Of a stretch of DNA of 48,764 nucleotides, positions 21,815-31,029 are shown in pieces. The position numbers were made by a program, and so were the translations under genes. The notes beneath the pieces are model-generated. The model searched no databases. It was not told where the DNA came from and saw nothing but the letters and a program-made list of their open reading frames with translations. Every line of letters begins with the position of its first letter. Position 1 is the stretch's first letter. Source of the stretch: Prevotella sp. GTDB taxonomy: Bacteria > Bacteroidota > Bacteroidia > Bacteroidales > Bacteroidaceae. The DNA lies in NCBI GenBank assembly GCA_017412705.1, contig JAFPWS010000052.1, positions 1 to 48,764 on the forward strand, written 5' to 3'.

Positions 21815-23320
21815 TTAAAACACGTGCATGGTGCCTAATATATATAATAAGGTATAGCCCAACAGCATGCTCAGGATGCCCACGATGAGACCCATCTTCG
21901 ACATGTCTTTCTGTTGCACCAGATTGGTGGCATAAGCCAGCGCATTCGGCGGGGTGGAGATGGGCAGCACCATGGCTGACGATGCGGCGATGGCCACGCC
22001 GATGAGTACGGTGGGGGTGCCTCCGATGGCGTCCAGCTTGTCGCCCATGGCCGAGCATACCACTGCCAGAATGGGCATCAGCAGGGCTGCGGTGGCTGAG
22101 TTAGAGATGAAGTTGGAGAGCAGGTAGCAGATGAGTCCCGACAGCACGAGGATGAGCAGGGGCGAGAAGTCGCCAAAGGGAATGCTCTTGACGGCATTTG
22201 CTGCCAGACCAGAGGCGTTGAGACCGTAACCCAGGGCAAAGCCACCGGCCACCATCCAGATGACCGACCAGTTGATCTGCTCCAGGTCGCGCTTGTTGAT
22301 GACACCTGTCAGGGCAAAGACGACGAAGGGCACCAGTGCCACGGTATAGGAGTTGATGCCTGTCACCGTGTCGAGCAGCCACAGGGCTACTGTCAGGAAG
22401 AAGGTGACGATGACGATATAGGTGTGGGCGTCGCGCTTCATCTCGCCCTCAATCTCCAGCTCGACGGTTTTCTGCGAGAAGGGGAACAGTGTCTTCAGCA
22501 GCCACCAGCCTACCAGCAGCAGGACGACGACCAACGGCGTCATAAACAGCATCCACTCGCCAAAGCCCAGTCCCATGTTCAGGCCCTCGGGGTCGTTCAG
22601 GTATTTCAGGGCAATGGTGTTAGGCGGTGTGCCGATGGGCGTTCCCATGCCGCCGAGGTTAGCGGCCAGGGGAATGGACAGTGCCATGGCGATGCGACCC
22701 TTACCCTCTGGGGGCAGCTGACGGAAGACCGGTGTCAGGAAAGTCAGCATCATGGCAGCCGTGGCGGTGTTCGACACAAACATAGAGAACAGGCCCGTGA
22801 TGAGGATGAATCCCAGCAGCACGTTCTCGCTCTTGTTGCCAAAGGGCTTCAGCAGCACCTTGGCCAGCTGGGCGTCCAGACCTGTCTTCGTGGCAGCGAT
22901 GGCCAGGATGAATCCGCCGATGAACAGCATGATGACCGGGTCGGCAAAGGTGGCCATGACTGACTTATATGACAGCAGCTGTCCTACCTCCTCAGGGTCG
23001 CACATCCACTTGATGCCAGAGTCTGAGGCGAAGAGCAGCATCAGTCCGATGATGGCCACGCTGGTGGCCCACGACGACACCACCTCGAGCACCCACATCA
23101 GGGTGGCAAAGGCAAAGATGGCGATGATGCGCTGCTGTACTACGGTGAGTCCCTCGATGCCGAAAATGCTGGTGGGGGCGTTCCATAGCAGGAGTGTGAC
23201 GATAAGAACGATGATGGCCTGTGCGGTCTTCTTGAAGGCTCCGCTCGGATGGAACCGGCGGCCCATACGCATGTTGTGGTAGGCTTCTACAAGCTCGTAC
23301 CCTTTGTAAATATGAAACAT
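21815..23320 (-). CDS. DASS-family (SLC13-like) sodium:dicarboxylate/anion symporter
   Basis: A 501-residue inner-membrane transporter from the Met at 23320; the longer frame starting at 23353 would begin inside the -7 box at 23351-23358. About 11-12 hydrophobic segments are visible. The two conserved repeat motifs are SNTATAAMMLTFLTP in the first half and SNSATAALLMPILAV in the second, which form the sodium and carboxylate site. GMGTPIGTPPNTIAL and LPISTPPNALAY are the matching TPPN loops. Substrates are typically C4-dicarboxylates, citrate, sulfate or phosphate; the sequence does not say which. It has its own promoter and lies upstream of gdhA. Confidence 0.9.
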   Translation of the reverse strand: MFHIYKGYELVEAYHNMRMGRRFHPSGAFKKTAQAIIVLIVTLLLWNAPTSIFGIEGLTVVQQRIIAIFAFATLMWVLEVVSSWATSVAIIGLMLLFASDSGIKWMCDPEEVGQLLSYKSVMATFADPVIMLFIGGFILAIAATKTGLDAQLAKVLLKPFGNKSENVLLGFILITGLFSMFVSNTATAAMMLTFLTPVFRQLPPEGKGRIAMALSIPLAANLGGMGTPIGTPPNTIALKYLNDPEGLNMGLGFGEWMLFMTPLVVVLLLVGWWLLKTLFPFSQKTVELEIEGEMKRDAHTYIVIVTFFLTVALWLLDTVTGINSYTVALVPFVVFALTGVINKRDLEQINWSVIWMVAGGFALGYGLNASGLAANAVKSIPFGDFSPLLILVLSGLICYLLSNFISNSATAALLMPILAVVCSAMGDKLDAIGGTPTVLIGVAIAASSAMVLPISTPPNALAYATNLVQQKDMSKMGLIVGILSMLLGYTLLYILGTMHVF

Positions 23321-23350
23321 TTCTAATTGTAGGTTTAAAAATTGCGACTG

Positions 23351-23358
23351 CAAAGGTA
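23351..23358 (-). promoter_or_regulatory. -7 box of the DASS transporter gene
   Basis: Complement reads TACCTTTG followed by GCAG. It fixes the translation start downstream, at 23320. Confidence 0.6.
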
Positions 23359-23481
23359 GCTAATTTTTGCGAATCAGAAGAAGATTCCGATTCATTATCC
23401 CTGCAATTTCCCCCTGACAGCGCAATTTCGCGACACTCGCGGCAGCCCCTCTCCCTGAACTGCCATGTGGAGATGGCAAAA

Positions 23482-24768
23482 TTACTTTGGCAGCTCGATG
23501 GTCAGCGTCAGGTCGTCGGTCTGATTCTCACGTCCTGGCACGCCATACTCGCTGATGTCCTTGAGGATGCTATGCATCATCTTATCGACATCGGCGATTT
23601 TGTTTTTCAGCTTGGGTACCATCTCAGTAAACTGCTCCGCCTCCTGCATCATGCCTTCCAGCTTCTTCAGTATCTCCTGTCCCTTGGGTGACTGGTGCTC
23701 GTTGCCCTCTGCGTGGATGATGAAGCAGTCGGCAGCATCATCGGCAAACAGACTCAGTGCGGCATTCTTCGATGACAGGAGGTGCTTCACGCTGGCCATC
23801 AGACGCTGCTTGCTGGTGGTGCTGAACTGGGCATCGTCAGGCAGGTGGGTGATATGGCCTGTGGTGATGTCCCAGGTGTGCAGGTCATGCGATACCGTCA
23901 CTAGGCGATAGTCGCAAGGATAGGAGATGAGCGAGCCTGTATTTACGTCGTAGATGACCTTGGACAGGTCGGCATTGTAGTCCTTGGCGATATCGGAGGT
24001 ATGGAAATGGCCTGTGAAGATGAGGCCGATGCCAGCGTCAGCCAGTCGGTTGCGCACATGCTCATAGTTGCTGATGACAGCTGTATCCACGAACTTCTCC
24101 ACGCCATGGAAATGGGGGAACAGGGGATGGTGCATCATGGCCACCACCTGCTTGCCAGCCTTGCGGGCTTCCATGGCTTTGTTGCACACCCAGTTGAGCG
24201 TCATGTTCGACAGCCAGCCGTTCTCGCCAGAGTCGATGCCGATGACCACCAGTCCGGGGATGGGCTCATTGGTGTAGGTGAGGGTGCTGTTCTCGCGGTC
24301 GGCATGCTCGTCATAGCCATAGTTGGCATACAGCTTGGCAAAGTTGGCCTGTGTAGGCACGGTGACCCTGGTTTTCTTGTCGCCATCGTAGGTGACAGCA
24401 TTGGCATTGCCCAAGTCATGGTTGCCGGGGATGACCAGCGTATGGATGCCTGCCTCACGCAGCTCATCGAGCTTGCCGACCACATACTCATGGCTGGCCA
24501 GCTCGCCATCCTTGGTCAGGTCGCCGGTAATCAGCACCAATTGGGGCCTGATGTCTGTCTTCAGCCGTTCCACCATGGCATCGAGCAGCTCACGGCTCTT
24601 GTCCAGCATCTTACGGTCTTTGGCCAGGTGTTGCTGCCAGGCAGGGCCGTCATTGATCAGCAGGCCGTGGCCCATCACATGGATATCGGAGATGACAACA
24701 ATCTTGGTTTGAGCCTGTGCCATAACAGCCAAGGCTACCCAAAAGAGAATACCTACTATCTTTTTCAT
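23482..24768 (-). CDS. Secreted calcineurin-like metallophosphoesterase
   Basis: A 428-residue protein with a signal peptide (KKIVGILFWVALAVMAQAQ). Metal-binding motifs run in order: VVISDIHVMGHG (DxH), LVLITGDLTKDGE (GD), LVIPGNHDLGN (GNHD), VVAMMHHPLFPHFHG, and LIFTGHFHTSD (GHxH). The dinuclear centre is therefore complete. The C-terminal 110 residues are helical and poorly conserved. It acts in the periplasm or outside the cell on an unknown phosphoester. It starts 12 bp after the stop of the DUF4831 gene and probably belongs to the nnr-DUF4831 unit. Confidence 0.9.
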   Translation of the reverse strand: MKKIVGILFWVALAVMAQAQTKIVVISDIHVMGHGLLINDGPAWQQHLAKDRKMLDKSRELLDAMVERLKTDIRPQLVLITGDLTKDGELASHEYVVGKLDELREAGIHTLVIPGNHDLGNANAVTYDGDKKTRVTVPTQANFAKLYANYGYDEHADRENSTLTYTNEPIPGLVVIGIDSGENGWLSNMTLNWVCNKAMEARKAGKQVVAMMHHPLFPHFHGVEKFVDTAVISNYEHVRNRLADAGIGLIFTGHFHTSDIAKDYNADLSKVIYDVNTGSLISYPCDYRLVTVSHDLHTWDITTGHITHLPDDAQFSTTSKQRLMASVKHLLSSKNAALSLFADDAADCFIIHAEGNEHQSPKGQEILKKLEGMMQEAEQFTEMVPKLKNKIADVDKMMHSILKDISEYGVPGRENQTDDLTLTIELPK

Positions 24769-24780
24769 CTTGTTTGAGTC

Positions 24781-25821
24781 TTATTCTGTATAGTGGCAGG
24801 AGACTACGGCACCTGTGGCGGGATGGAGCTGCAGGGTGGTGTGGTAGCGCTTGAAGAGGCTGGCCTCGCGGAGTTCGACAAAGCCGAACTGGGCCATGGG
24901 CACCTGGAAGGTTGCCAGGGGCTGGTCCTCCTGCTGGAGGGTGAGCTGTACGGTGCCGGGGACGTTGGCATAGAGGCCTTCGCCCTTCTTGTTTTCAGGC
25001 AGGGGAACCCCCTCTGCGGGGTGCAGGTTCTTCAACGTAATATAATAAGGTGCACCTGCCAGGTCGTCCTTGTCGACAAGTCCCAGGCGGCGAGAGAGAC
25101 GGAAGACGACCTCGCGTTCCATCTCTTTTTCAGGGCAGAGGGTGACCTCCTGTGCTGTGGTGTCACGGCGGATGGTGCCTGTGAAGAGGCTGGTCAGGGC
25201 GTTGCACTGGCTGTCGAGCTCGCTGAGCATGAGCTGCAGCTGGCGCTCGTCCTGTGGCATGTTGTCAGCCTCGCCAGTGGCTAACAGCTGACGACGCTCC
25301 CTCAGCTCGGTAATCTGCTGGGCTGTGAGCTCGGCCATCTTGGCAGTGCTGCCGGCAACGAGCACCTCTGCAGAGAGGAGTGATGCGTGTTGAGGGTTAA
25401 GTGATGCGCGCTGAGTGTTAAGTGATGCGTGTTGGGTGATGAGTGATGAGCTGGGGGTGAGGGGATCGGTGTTGATGGAGAGGAGGACACCGTCGTCGCT
25501 GAGGCGGATGTCGGCAGACTCGCTCTTACCCTTCAGGCGGAGCGTGAAGCACTTGGTGGTGTCGCGTACGCCCAAGGTGGTGACATCGCAACCGATGATG
25601 CGGTGGCTGACCTGCTGGTCCTGGCTGACACCCGAGACGCGCAGGTATTTCTCGGCATAGCGTGAGAAACGTCCTGGTGTGTAGGTCTGCTTCTCGATGA
25701 GCAGATGGATGTTCAGGGTGGTCTTGGGCAGATAGTAGGTCTGCGCCTGCAGCGGCAGGGCAGTCAGGAGGAACAGGGATGCCACGACCCAGCCTCTCAC
25801 CATGTATGGAAGGTTCTTCAT
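24781..25821 (-). CDS. DUF4831-family secreted protein
   Basis: A 346-residue protein with a signal peptide ending near ALPLQAQ. TYYLPKTTLNIHLLIEKQTY, followed by PGRFSRYAEKYLRV, is the DUF4831 N-terminal signature. The C-terminal half contains LTLQQEDQPLATFQVPMAQFG near the end (quoted in part: FQVPMAQFGFVEL). The function is unknown; it is presumably periplasmic or surface-exposed. Residues about 120-146 are an insertion with repeated ITQHASLNTQRASLNPQHAS, encoded by a 21-bp tandem repeat. The ATG overlaps the nnr stop by 4 bp, so it is translationally coupled to it. Confidence 0.85.
   Translation of the reverse strand: MKNLPYMVRGWVVASLFLLTALPLQAQTYYLPKTTLNIHLLIEKQTYTPGRFSRYAEKYLRVSGVSQDQQVSHRIIGCDVTTLGVRDTTKCFTLRLKGKSESADIRLSDDGVLLSINTDPLTPSSSLITQHASLNTQRASLNPQHASLLSAEVLVAGSTAKMAELTAQQITELRERRQLLATGEADNMPQDERQLQLMLSELDSQCNALTSLFTGTIRRDTTAQEVTLCPEKEMEREVVFRLSRRLGLVDKDDLAGAPYYITLKNLHPAEGVPLPENKKGEGLYANVPGTVQLTLQQEDQPLATFQVPMAQFGFVELREASLFKRYHTTLQLHPATGAVVSCHYTE
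25379..25462. repeat. 21-bp coding tandem array in the DUF4831 gene
   Basis: Units AGTGATGCGTGTTGAGGGTT(A) start at 25379, 25400 and 25421, with a decayed fourth unit at 25442. On the coding strand they give heptapeptides such as LNTQRAS and LNPQHAS. Unit length is divisible by three, so gain or loss keeps the frame. Confidence 0.9.
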
Positions 25822-27332
25822 TCTTTCAGTCTCTTGAAAGCTCGTGATAGATAACGGATGATATCGCTGGCCAGAAGGCTCTCCTCGCCCAGGTCGTGGG
25901 CTGCCAGATCACCTGCCAGTCCATGGAGGTAGACACCCAGGATGCAGGCCTCCTGCTGCTTATAGCCACGTGCCAGCAGGCCAGTGATGATGCCTGTCAG
26001 CACATCGCCACTGCCGGCAGTAGCCATGCCTGCATTGCCTGTGGGGTTGAACAGGACATGTCCGTTAGGCAGGCAGATGGCGGTGAAATGGCCTTTGAGG
26101 ATGATATAGGCCTTGAGGCGCTGTGCCAGGTTGCGAGCCTTGGTGAGGCGCTCATAGCTGTCGGCAGAGTGACCGTCCAAGCGGTCGAACTCCTTGGGAT
26201 GGGGTGTCATGATGATGCCCTGTGGCAGCTGCTGCAGCCAGGCAGGGTGGTTGCCCAGGATGTTCAGTGCATCGGCATCGGCCACCAGCGGGCACTGTGT
26301 GCGGCGCAACTGTGCAATGAGGGCTATGGAGGTCTGCTCGCTCTGTCCCAGACCAGGGCCAATGCCTACGGCATCGTAGTCCTCGGTATCGACAGCCTCG
26401 GCAAAGATGGTGTCCTCGTTGTTGGTCTGGATGACCGCCTCAGGGACGGACATCTGGAGGATGGGTATATTACGCTTGGGGGAGTTGACGGTAATCTTGC
26501 CGGCACCGGCACGCAGGCAAGCCCGTGCTGCCAGGATGGCGGCTCCTGCCATGCAGTAGCTGCCGGCAATGAGCAGGGCATGGCCCATCTGTCCTTTGTG
26601 GGCGAAGGGATTGCGCGACATGAGCAGCTGGCGCACCTCGCTCTCCTCGATGACGGAGTAGGCAGTCTCTATCTGGTTGATGCCCTCCTGACTCAGACGA
26701 ATGTCCAACACGCGCAGCTGTCCGATGAAGGCCTGGTTCTCAGGAAACAGGAAGGCCAGCTTGGGCTGTTGCAACGTCAGGGTAGTGGTGGCGCGGATGA
26801 TGTTTGCGCGGACATTATAGGCGTTATCCTCGGTCATGAGACCTGAGGGCACATCGATGCTGACCACCTGTGCCGGAGAGGCATTGATATACTTGACCAG
26901 CGAGGCAAAGCCACCGGCCAAGGCTTTGTTAATGCCTGAGCCAAAGAGACCGTCGATGACCACCATGTGCTGCTCCAGGCGTGGCGGGTCGAACTCCTCG
27001 ATGACCTCGACAAAGTTCTGGATGCGCTTACACTCCTGCAGGCGGCTCTTGTTGGCCGCACAGTCGGGAGAGAGCTTGCCGCTGATGTTGAACAGGTAGG
27101 CGCTGACCTGATAGCCATTCTCGGCCAGCAGGCGTGCCATGGCCAAGGCGTCGCCTCCGTTATTGCCTGGTCCGGCAAAGACCACCATAGGGGTGGAGGG
27201 GGGATAGAGCTTGGTGACGGTCTGGGTCAGCGCCCTGGCCGCACGTTCCATGAGATCGAGACTGGGTATAGGCTCGTTTTCGATGGTGAATTTGTCCAGC
27301 TCATGTATCTGAGCACTTGTGAATATCTTCAT
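25818..27332 (-). CDS. nnr: Bifunctional NAD(P)H-hydrate epimerase / ADP-dependent dehydratase
   Basis: A 504-residue fusion that repairs hydrated NAD(P)H. The N-terminal YjeF_N epimerase domain (1-215) shows VVFAGPGNNGGDALAMARLL and VVSIDVPSGLMTED. The C-terminal YjeF_C/CARKD dehydratase domain shows KGQMGHALLIAGSYCMAGAA, AVGIGPGLGQ, MTPHPKEFDRL and the ATP/ADP-binding GNAGMATAGSGDVLTGIITG. The length agrees with the fused bacterial enzyme. It is the first gene of the nnr-DUF4831-phosphoesterase unit and is divergent from hpt. Its -7 box is at 27341-27348. Confidence 0.95.
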   Translation of the reverse strand: MKIFTSAQIHELDKFTIENEPIPSLDLMERAARALTQTVTKLYPPSTPMVVFAGPGNNGGDALAMARLLAENGYQVSAYLFNISGKLSPDCAANKSRLQECKRIQNFVEVIEEFDPPRLEQHMVVIDGLFGSGINKALAGGFASLVKYINASPAQVVSIDVPSGLMTEDNAYNVRANIIRATTTLTLQQPKLAFLFPENQAFIGQLRVLDIRLSQEGINQIETAYSVIEESEVRQLLMSRNPFAHKGQMGHALLIAGSYCMAGAAILAARACLRAGAGKITVNSPKRNIPILQMSVPEAVIQTNNEDTIFAEAVDTEDYDAVGIGPGLGQSEQTSIALIAQLRRTQCPLVADADALNILGNHPAWLQQLPQGIIMTPHPKEFDRLDGHSADSYERLTKARNLAQRLKAYIILKGHFTAICLPNGHVLFNPTGNAGMATAGSGDVLTGIITGLLARGYKQQEACILGVYLHGLAGDLAAHDLGEESLLASDIIRYLSRAFKRLKE

Positions 27333-27340
27333 TTTAGCTG

Positions 27341-27400
27341 CAAAAATACGAAAAATATGCTAATCAATGCCTATTCTTTGCCGAAAATTTAGTAATTTTG
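27341..27400. promoter_or_regulatory. Divergent promoters of nnr and hpt
   Basis: For nnr (minus), the complement of 27341-27348 is TATTTTTG. For hpt (plus), TAATTTTG is at 27393-27400 with GCATCA after it. The hpt start at 27427 is about 20 bp beyond the predicted transcription start, which rules out the longer in-frame ORF upstream. Confidence 0.6.
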
Positions 27401-27426
27401 CATCAAATTATCTAATTTGTTGTATT

Positions 27427-27966
27427 ATGGGCATTGTAACAATTAAGGATAAGACGTTTAAGACGTCTATTCCCGAGGCGGAAATCAAGCAGCGCGTGAA
27501 GGAGCTGGCACAGAAGATCAGCAAGGACATGGAAGGTAAGAACCCCCTGTTGTTGGGTGTGTTGAACGGGTCGTTCATCTTTGCCGCAGACCTGTTGCGC
27601 GAGATGACGATACCGTGTGAAGTCTCGTTTGTGAAGCTGGCTTCTTATCAGGGTGTTACCTCTACAGGTAAGGTCCATGAGGTGTTGGGCATCAATGAAG
27701 ACTTAGCTGGGCGGGATGTCGTCATTGTCGAGGACATCGTGGATACGGGACGTACCATGAAGCAGATGATAGAGTCGCTGGGTACGCGAAATCCTGCCTC
27801 GGTGCATATCTGCACGCTTTTCGTGAAACCCGAGAAGCTGGAGGAGAAGCTGGATATTGAGTATGCCGCATTCTCCATCCCTAACGACTTCATCGTGGGC
27901 TATGGGCTGGACTACGACCAGCAGGGACGCCAACTGAAGGAGATTTATTCATTGGTTGAGGGATAA
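27427..27966 (+). CDS. hpt: Hypoxanthine phosphoribosyltransferase
   Basis: A 179-residue purine-salvage enzyme. It transfers phosphoribose from PRPP to hypoxanthine or guanine. The PRPP-binding loop VVIVEDIVDTGRTMKQM is at about residues 98-114. LLLGVLNGSFIFAADLLR holds the conserved loop I region. FIVGYGLDYDQQGRQL carries the purine-site residues near the C-terminus. The ATG at 27427 was chosen because the promoter lies at 27393-27400. The adk reading frame starts 18 bp downstream (or 147 bp downstream at the canonical start), followed by obg, so the three form one unit. Confidence 0.95.
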   Translation: MGIVTIKDKTFKTSIPEAEIKQRVKELAQKISKDMEGKNPLLLGVLNGSFIFAADLLREMTIPCEVSFVKLASYQGVTSTGKVHEVLGINEDLAGRDVVIVEDIVDTGRTMKQMIESLGTRNPASVHICTLFVKPEKLEEKLDIEYAAFSIPNDFIVGYGLDYDQQGRQLKEIYSLVEG

Positions 27967-28113
27967 AGATTTAAACGTGGAGCGATGAGACATATCAAAC
28001 TACCCTACATGCCCAGTGATGTGGAAGCCCGGAAGAGCGACCTCATGACGGACTTGTGGTATAAGGGAAAAGAAACAAAAATTAAACAGGATAAACAAGA
28101 AAAGAGAATTCAT

Positions 28114-28686
28114 ATGAAGAACATTGTTATTTTCGGCGCCCCTGGTTCTGGCAAGGGCACGCAGAGCGACCTGATGATTGAGCACTACGGGTTGGGACAT
28201 ATCTCAACCGGCGATGTGCTGCGCAACGAAATTAAGAAAGGTACCGAGCTGGGCAAGACCGCCCAGAGCTACATTGACAAGGGTAACCTGATTCCCGACG
28301 AGCTGATGATCTCGATACTGGCCAATGTCTACGACTCCTATGGTCGTGGACATAAGGGTGTCATCTTCGACGGCTTCCCCCGTACCATTCCTCAGGCTGA
28401 GGCCCTGAAGAAGATGCTGGACGAGCGTGGCGACAAGGTGGCTGCCATGATAGAGCTGGACGTGCCTGAGGCAGAGCTGATGGAGCGCCTCATCAAGCGT
28501 GGAAAGGAGAGCGGCCGTGCCGACGACAACGAGGAGACCATCAAGAAGCGCTTGGTGGTGTATCACTCACAGACGCAACCCCTCATTGAGTGGTACAAGA
28601 AGGAAGGCCTGCACTACCACATCAACGGTCATGGTACCTTGGAGCGCATCTTCAGTGATATACAACAGGTGATTGATGGAATCTAA
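28114..28686 (+). CDS. adk: Adenylate kinase
   Basis: A 190-residue enzyme converting ATP and AMP to two ADP. Walker A is [16 protein letters not shown] (G-x4-GKGT). The AMP-binding [16 protein letters not shown] and [16 protein letters not shown] follow, and [20 protein letters not shown] is the short LID, without zinc cysteines. The start at 28114 gives the family's usual N-terminus. The frame is open for 43 further codons from an ATG at 27985 (MRHIKLPYMPSDVEARKSDL), so an N-terminal extension or a fused small ORF is possible. It overlaps obg by 11 bp. Confidence 0.95.
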   Translation: MKNIVIFGAPGSGKGTQSDLMIEHYGLGHISTGDVLRNEIKKGTELGKTAQSYIDKGNLIPDELMISILANVYDSYGRGHKGVIFDGFPRTIPQAEALKKMLDERGDKVAAMIELDVPEAELMERLIKRGKESGRADDNEETIKKRLVVYHSQTQPLIEWYKKEGLHYHINGHGTLERIFSDIQQVIDGI

Positions 28687-29857
28687 TTTCGTAGACTACG
28701 TCAAGATACTCTGTCGTTCGGGCAAGGGCGGGCGAGGTTCTATGCACCTTCGCCATGTCAAGTATAACCCCAATGGCGGTCCTGACGGTGGTGACGGTGG
28801 CAAGGGCGGCAGCATCATCCTGCGTGGCAACCATAACTACTGGACCCTGCTGCACCTGAAGTACGAGCGTCATATCTTTGCCGAGCATGGAGGCAATGGC
28901 GGTAAGGACAAGTGTCATGGCACCGACGGCAAGGATGTGTATATAGACGTGCCCTGCGGTACGGTGGTCTACGATGCGGAGACGGGCAAGTATGTCTGCG
29001 ACGTGACCTATGACGGTCAGGAGATAGTACTGCTGAAGGGTGGACGCGGCGGACTGGGTAACTTCCAGTTCCGTTCAGCCACCAACCAGGCGCCACGCTA
29101 TGCCCAGCCTGGCGAACCCATGCAGGAGATGACGGTCATCCTGGAGCTGAAGCTGCTGGCAGACGTCGGTCTGGTAGGTTTCCCCAATGCGGGAAAGTCG
29201 ACCCTGCTGTCGTCCCTGTCGAATGCCCGTCCTAAGATAGCGAACTATCCCTTTACCACCATGGAGCCTTCGTTGGGTATTGTGGGCTACCGCGACGGGA
29301 AGTCGTTCGTCATGGCTGACATTCCGGGCATCATCGAGGGTGCCTCAGAGGGTAAGGGCCTCGGTCTGCGCTTCCTGCGCCATATAGAGCGCAACTCGCT
29401 GTTGCTGTTCATGGTGCCTGGCGATACTGACGACATCAAACGCGAGTATGAGATTCTGCTCAACGAGCTGGGACAGTTCAACCCTGACATGCTGGACAAG
29501 CACCGTGTGCTGGCCATCACCAAGTGCGACTTGCTGGACGAGGAGCTGATAGAGATGTTGCGCGATACCCTGCCACAGGACCTGCCTTGCGTCTTCATCT
29601 CTGCTGTGGCCAATATGGGACTGGACGAGTTGAAGGATGTGCTGTGGCGCGAGCTGAACGCTGAGAGCAACAAGTTGGCTGCTGTCATGGCAGAGGACAC
29701 GCTGGTACACCGCGACAAGGATATGTCGCACTTTGCCGAAGAACTGGCTGACGAAGGCGAAGATGAAGATATAGAATATGTGGAGGTGGATGACATCGAT
29801 GACCTGGATGACATCGAGTATATAGACGATACAGAGGAGCCTGGTGAAGGCTCGTGA
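28676..29857 (+). CDS. obg: Obg-family GTPase (ribosome maturation, growth control)
   Basis: A 393-residue protein. The N-terminal glycine-rich Obg fold (1-160) contains [20 protein letters not shown] and DGGDGGKGG. The G domain follows: G1 [10 protein letters not shown] near 168, G3 [17 protein letters not shown]4 ITKCDLLD, and a G5-type ISAVANMG. It binds the 50S subunit. The C-terminal 45 residues are strongly acidic, as is common in Bacteroidota members. I chose the ATG at 28676 rather than the TTG one codon earlier. The overlap with adk implies translational coupling. Confidence 0.97.
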   Translation: MESNFVDYVKILCRSGKGGRGSMHLRHVKYNPNGGPDGGDGGKGGSIILRGNHNYWTLLHLKYERHIFAEHGGNGGKDKCHGTDGKDVYIDVPCGTVVYDAETGKYVCDVTYDGQEIVLLKGGRGGLGNFQFRSATNQAPRYAQPGEPMQEMTVILELKLLADVGLVGFPNAGKSTLLSSLSNARPKIANYPFTTMEPSLGIVGYRDGKSFVMADIPGIIEGASEGKGLGLRFLRHIERNSLLLFMVPGDTDDIKREYEILLNELGQFNPDMLDKHRVLAITKCDLLDEELIEMLRDTLPQDLPCVFISAVANMGLDELKDVLWRELNAESNKLAAVMAEDTLVHRDKDMSHFAEELADEGEDEDIEYVEVDDIDDLDDIEYIDDTEEPGEGS

Positions 29858-29890
29858 CAGTATTTAATTTATATAAATAGGTAGAAAAGG

Positions 29891-29926
29891 AAGCGGGGAC
29901 TCACCGGTATGGATGGATCCCCGCTT
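29891..29926. terminator. Bidirectional terminator between obg and the M23 peptidase gene
   Basis: AAGCGGGGA and TCCCCGCTT form a 9-bp stem with an 18-nt loop in the space between convergent genes. Confidence 0.7.
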
Positions 29927-29945
29927 GATGTTGCTATGTTCGTGC

Positions 29946-30893
29946 TTAGTTGAACTTCAGAATCTGACCGGCTTTCAGCTTGGAATTCTTCTTCAGGTGG
30001 TTCAGCTTCATGATGGCATCCACCGTTGTGCCACGATGCTTGGCGATAGAGTAGAGGGTCTCGCCACGCTTCACCTTGTGGAAGCGGGTTTCCTGGGCAT
30101 AGGATGCTGCAGGGGCTGCGGTAGCCAGCTCGACTTCCTCCTCGTCGATATTGTCGGTAGCGCCAAAGCTCATACCGCCGACACCACGCAGACGGGTAGC
30201 CACCAGAGACTCCTTCTGATAGGTGGACTTGCGGAAGATATAGTAGTCGTCGACCACATCCTGGTTGCGGAAGTCGAACATCAGGGCAGGGTTAAGGGCT
30301 ACGCCACAGAGGCGGGTCTCGAAGTGCAGGTGTGAACCTGTGCTACGACCGGTATTGCCGCCCAGACCAATGGGATCGCCGGCACGAACCTCCTGGTCTT
30401 CTAAAACCAGCTGCTTGGACATGTGGGCATAGTAGGTCTCCAGGCCATTGTCATGGCGGATGACTACATACTTGCCATAGCCACGGCCTTCGTAGCGTAC
30501 TACACGTACCTTACCGGCAAAGGCAGCACGGATGGTGTCGCCAATGTAGACCTTGATGTCCAGTCCCTTGTGCTGGCGGTGCCAGCGAGGACCGAAGTTA
30601 GAGGTCAGCACACGGCTGGTGGTGGGCATGCAGAAGTTCTTGAGGGAGATGCGGAACGTATCGGGCAATTCTGTCACACGGCTGTGAGCGTGCAGGTTAT
30701 CCCAATCGTCGTAAAGGTCGGCAGAAGGAGAGTCATAGCTCTCAATCTCTATCAGTCGGTGCAGGGCTACACTGTCCACTGCTTTCATCTTTCTATCAAC
30801 AGGTGCCTGGCGTGCCAAGAGGTCCTGTCCGCTTACCGGGAGGGCACTGATTGTTGCTAAAGCCAGAAATGCAAATGTCTTCAATATCTTCAT
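29946..30893 (-). CDS. M23-family peptidoglycan endopeptidase with LysM
   Basis: A 315-residue exported protein with a signal peptide (about residues 1-22). The M23 domain (about 95-205) holds GPRWHRQHKGLDIKVYIGDT with the metal-binding His and Asp, and the HLHFETRLCG motif with the second His pair. A linker (AAPAAS) is followed by a C-terminal LysM (VKRGETLYSIAKHRGTTVDA). It would cut peptide crosslinks in peptidoglycan or, if the His set is incomplete, act as an amidase activator like EnvC/NlpD. The H..D and HxH pattern supports an active enzyme. It is monocistronic with a -7 box at 30950-30957. Confidence 0.9.
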   Translation of the reverse strand: MKILKTFAFLALATISALPVSGQDLLARQAPVDRKMKAVDSVALHRLIEIESYDSPSADLYDDWDNLHAHSRVTELPDTFRISLKNFCMPTTSRVLTSNFGPRWHRQHKGLDIKVYIGDTIRAAFAGKVRVVRYEGRGYGKYVVIRHDNGLETYYAHMSKQLVLEDQEVRAGDPIGLGGNTGRSTGSHLHFETRLCGVALNPALMFDFRNQDVVDDYYIFRKSTYQKESLVATRLRGVGGMSFGATDNIDEEEVELATAAPAASYAQETRFHKVKRGETLYSIAKHRGTTVDAIMKLNHLKKNSKLKAGQILKFN

Positions 30894-30949
30894 TATAAAA
30901 TATTTGGTTTCGGTTACGAAATTGCTTGGGTTCTGATAACAAAACGATG

Positions 30950-30957
30950 CAAAGGTA
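30950..30957 (-). promoter_or_regulatory. -7 box of the M23 peptidase gene
   Basis: Complement reads TACCTTTG followed by GCATCG, 57 bp before the start codon. Confidence 0.55.
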
Positions 30958-31029
30958 CGAAAAATTTCATAAAGGACAAGGCTCTTAACACTCTTTATGG
31001 GTGTTTTAACACTTATAATTATTTGATAA

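Noticed and set aside
22424-22963. Long plus-strand ORFs antisense to the DASS transporter (also around 24001-24777 and 25896-26846).
   Set aside because: They are mirror frames of GC-rich coding sequence with no promoters or motifs.
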